Under the pieces are notes generated by a model. That model had not been told where the DNA came from, ran no database searches, and worked only from the letters and a program-made list of their open reading frames with translations. This document shows, one piece after another, positions 5,147-6,942 of a stretch of DNA of 6,942 bases. The position numbers were made by a program, and so were the translations under genes. Source of the DNA: Acidobacteria bacterium CG_4_9_14_3_um_filter_49_7 (lineage in GTDB: Bacteria; Acidobacteriota; Holophagae; Thermotomaculales; Thermotomaculaceae); the NCBI GenBank assembly GCA_002789615.1, contig PFTO01000061.1, positions 384 through 7,325 of the forward strand. The letters run 5' to 3'. The first letter of the stretch is position 1, and each line of letters opens with the position of its first letter.

Positions 5147-6670
5147 ATGGGCAGCAAAAAGGAATTAGTCGGAGCATCTCTCGTCGTGACCCTGTGGTCA
5201 GCCGCGAGCAAAATCTCCGGATTGGTCCGGGACGCGCTGGTAGCCTTTTTTCTCGGCACTTCCGGGGCCGCCGATGCGCTGTACCTGGCGTTTCAATTAC
5301 CCAATCTCTTCCGCCGGTTTTACGGCGACGGGGCATTCAGTTCCGTGCTGGTTCCCCAACTTTCCCTGTTGTCCGATCAAGATGACAGAAATGCTTTCCT
5401 GTCCAGAACCTTTCTCGTCATGGGTTCCGTGGGGGTCCTGCTGACCTTTCTCACGGTCTGTTTTGCAAACCCACTGGTTACCGCTCTTTTCCCAGGCACC
5501 GTCCGGGAGGCCGCAACGCTTGCAAAGGTGGCCACTCTTCTGCGTTTCATGTCTGCCTACCTGTTTTTTGTATCCCTTGCAATGGTATGCAAAGGCATGT
5601 TCGAGTCAGCGAAAATATTCAGCGTCTCTGCAGCAACTTCCCTACTGTTTAACCTCACTGTCATCATTTTTCTTCTCTTCTTTCGCGGGTTCGTTGCCGA
5701 CCCGTCCCGCGCCTTTGCCATTGGGGTAGCTGTTGGCGGAGCAATTCAATTTTTCACTCACTTATTTTTTCTCCACCGCCTGTCTTTCCGCTTCACTTTG
5801 AAAAGCAAACCACCACGTTCGACAGGTTATTTCTTTCAAAAAGCCATGCCGGTGATGCTAACCATGGGCGTGTTTCAGCTCAATATGCTGGTGGGCCGGG
5901 GCGCAGCCTCTTTTCTCCCCACCGGGCAGGTTTCCTCGCTGGATTACGCTTCCCGTATCATTGAGATTGTATTGGGACTGGCAATTCTCCCCCTGGTTGC
6001 CACCATTCTCCCCCACGTTTCCCAGATGGTTGTTTCCACAGATTTGAAAGCCGCCGAAGCACTCACCCGCTTCTCACTGAAACTGATTACCATCGTTACG
6101 ATCCCGGCAACTGTTGGACTTTGTCTACTGTCTCAACCGATTGCCGCCCTGCTTTTCCAGCGGGGACAGTTTGGAGTAAACAGCACCATACTGACATCAG
6201 ACGCATTGTTCTATTTCGCTATTGGCCTCTTGTTCCTTGGCGTATTCAAGGTACTGGCCCAGGTTTCCTTTTCCTTCCATGACACTGACCTGCCCTTTCG
6301 CGCCGCGGGTTTCGCCTTCATGGTCAACCTTGGCTGCTGCATCCTTCTGTCCGGACCCATGGCAAATGAAGGAATCGCTTTGTCCGCCACACTGGGCGCA
6401 CTGGTTGGAACGGGTGTTCTTATCGCCGGAATCGACCGGCACCTGAAAATACTCTGGGGGCATATCGCCGGAACTTTTTTGCGGTCGACGATAGCAGCCG
6501 CGGTGATGGCAGGGGGGATTGTCCTTCTCCAGGACCACGTTACCGATAAATTCAGCTTTCTTTTGCTGATTGTCGCGGGAATCATCCTGTACGCCCTTGC
6601 ATTGTCTGTACTGATGATGGGAGAATGGAAGGAAATCATTGCAGTTGTCACTGGGAGACGAAAACCATGA
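5147..6670 (+). CDS. murJ: Lipid II flippase MurJ (MVF/MOP superfamily)
   Basis: MurJ moves lipid II, the peptidoglycan precursor, across the cytoplasmic membrane. The protein is 507 aa, close to E. coli MurJ (511 aa), and is hydrophobic throughout with room for the usual 14 helices. The family hallmark near the N-terminus is clear: SGLVRDALVA (24-33), AADALYLAFQLPNLFRR (41-57) and GDGAFSSVLVP (60-70). Residues matching functional positions in E. coli are Arg28 (R24), Asp43 (D39), Arg56 (R52) and Arg270 in YASRIIE (R270). E. coli R18 is Lys22 here, a conservative change. ALLFQRGQF (334-342) is also typical. An in-frame TGA two codons before the ATG at 5147 rules out a longer product. The AAGGA is only 2 nt from that ATG, so initiation may depend on coupling to the upstream gene, which ends 16 nt before. 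The gene overlaps dtd by 4 nt. Confidence 0.97.
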   Translation: MGSKKELVGASLVVTLWSAASKISGLVRDALVAFFLGTSGAADALYLAFQLPNLFRRFYGDGAFSSVLVPQLSLLSDQDDRNAFLSRTFLVMGSVGVLLTFLTVCFANPLVTALFPGTVREAATLAKVATLLRFMSAYLFFVSLAMVCKGMFESAKIFSVSAATSLLFNLTVIIFLLFFRGFVADPSRAFAIGVAVGGAIQFFTHLFFLHRLSFRFTLKSKPPRSTGYFFQKAMPVMLTMGVFQLNMLVGRGAASFLPTGQVSSLDYASRIIEIVLGLAILPLVATILPHVSQMVVSTDLKAAEALTRFSLKLITIVTIPATVGLCLLSQPIAALLFQRGQFGVNSTILTSDALFYFAIGLLFLGVFKVLAQVSFSFHDTDLPFRAAGFAFMVNLGCCILLSGPMANEGIALSATLGALVGTGVLIAGIDRHLKILWGHIAGTFLRSTIAAAVMAGGIVLLQDHVTDKFSFLLLIVAGIILYALALSVLMMGEWKEIIAVVTGRRKP

Positions 6671-6942
6671 AGGGTGTGATTCAACGGGTTACGGAAGCAA
6701 CAGTCATCGTAAAGGGAGAACCGGTTGCGGCCATTCAAACCGGATTGCTGGTTTTTCTGGGTGTTGAAAAAACCGATGGTGAAGAATCCTGCAGAAAGGC
6801 CGCTCGTAAAATCGCCGGGCTTCGGGTTTTCGAAGATGATCATGGAAAAATGAATCGTTCGATCAAAGACATCGGCGGAGAAATCCTGATTGTCTCTCAG
6901 TTCACGCTGGCCGGATCCATCGAAAAGGGACGACGCCCTTCT
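6667..6942 (+). CDS. dtd: D-aminoacyl-tRNA deacylase (partial)
   Basis: DTD is a cytoplasmic proofreading enzyme that hydrolyses D-aminoacyl-tRNA (and glycyl-tRNA-Ala), keeping D-amino acids out of protein. The first 92 of about 145-150 residues are present; the gene is cut by the right edge. MKGVIQRVTEATVIV (1-15), GLLVFLGVEKTD (26-37), KIAGLRVFEDDHGKMNRS (48-65) and the active-site motif SQFTL (77-81) followed by KGRRPS are all typical. Thr80 matches the catalytic-site threonine of E. coli DTD. The second hallmark, the Gly-cisPro motif, would lie beyond the edge. The usual A-D/T after SQFTL reads AGSIE here, a mild departure. The ATG lies in an ATGA overlap with the murJ stop and has GGGAG about 9 nt upstream, so translation is probably coupled to murJ. 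Confidence 0.96.
   Translation, partial: MKGVIQRVTEATVIVKGEPVAAIQTGLLVFLGVEKTDGEESCRKAARKIAGLRVFEDDHGKMNRSIKDIGGEILIVSQFTLAGSIEKGRRPS

Noticed and set aside
6211..6843. A 210-codon minus-strand open frame across murJ and dtd
   Set aside because: It runs antisense to two well-supported genes and its translation shows no domain.

Overview
The window carries seven protein-coding genes and no RNA genes, mobile elements or CRISPR. By eye the base composition is moderate. An Nfn/SudBA-type flavin enzyme points to an anaerobic or fermentative/respiratory bacterium, and MurJ shows a peptidoglycan-bearing one. The mix would fit Desulfobacterota or a similar anaerobic lineage, but that placement is inference and nothing in the sequence fixes it.

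Left part, all on the minus strand. Positions 1-1559 hold a translationally coupled pair: nfnA (FAD/[2Fe-2S] subunit), then nfnB (FAD/two [4Fe-4S] subunit, cut by the left edge). Upstream of it is a gene for a membrane-anchored TPR-like protein (1670-2380). Next comes a small four-helix membrane protein gene (2584-2976) with its own sigma70-like promoter, a leader of about 97 nt and a clear intrinsic terminator. Then comes purC (3169-4032), the SAICAR synthetase of de novo purine synthesis.

Right part, on the plus strand. A compact divergent promoter region (about 4033-4110) separates purC from a three-gene run. This run is a short DnaG-like protein with an intact-looking CHC2 zinc finger but a degenerate TOPRIM active site (4111-5130), murJ, the lipid II flippase (5147-6670), and dtd, D-aminoacyl-tRNA deacylase (6667 to the right edge, incomplete). 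The spacings (16 nt, then a 4-nt ATGA overlap) suggest one operon.

Most of the window is conserved housekeeping metabolism. The item most worth following up is the primase-like protein. It keeps the DnaG fold order (zinc finger, RNAP-like core, TOPRIM) but has lost several catalytic acidic and basic residues and the C-terminal helicase-binding region, and it sits in front of a cell-wall gene. I see no convincing defence, mobile or otherwise novel multi-gene system.
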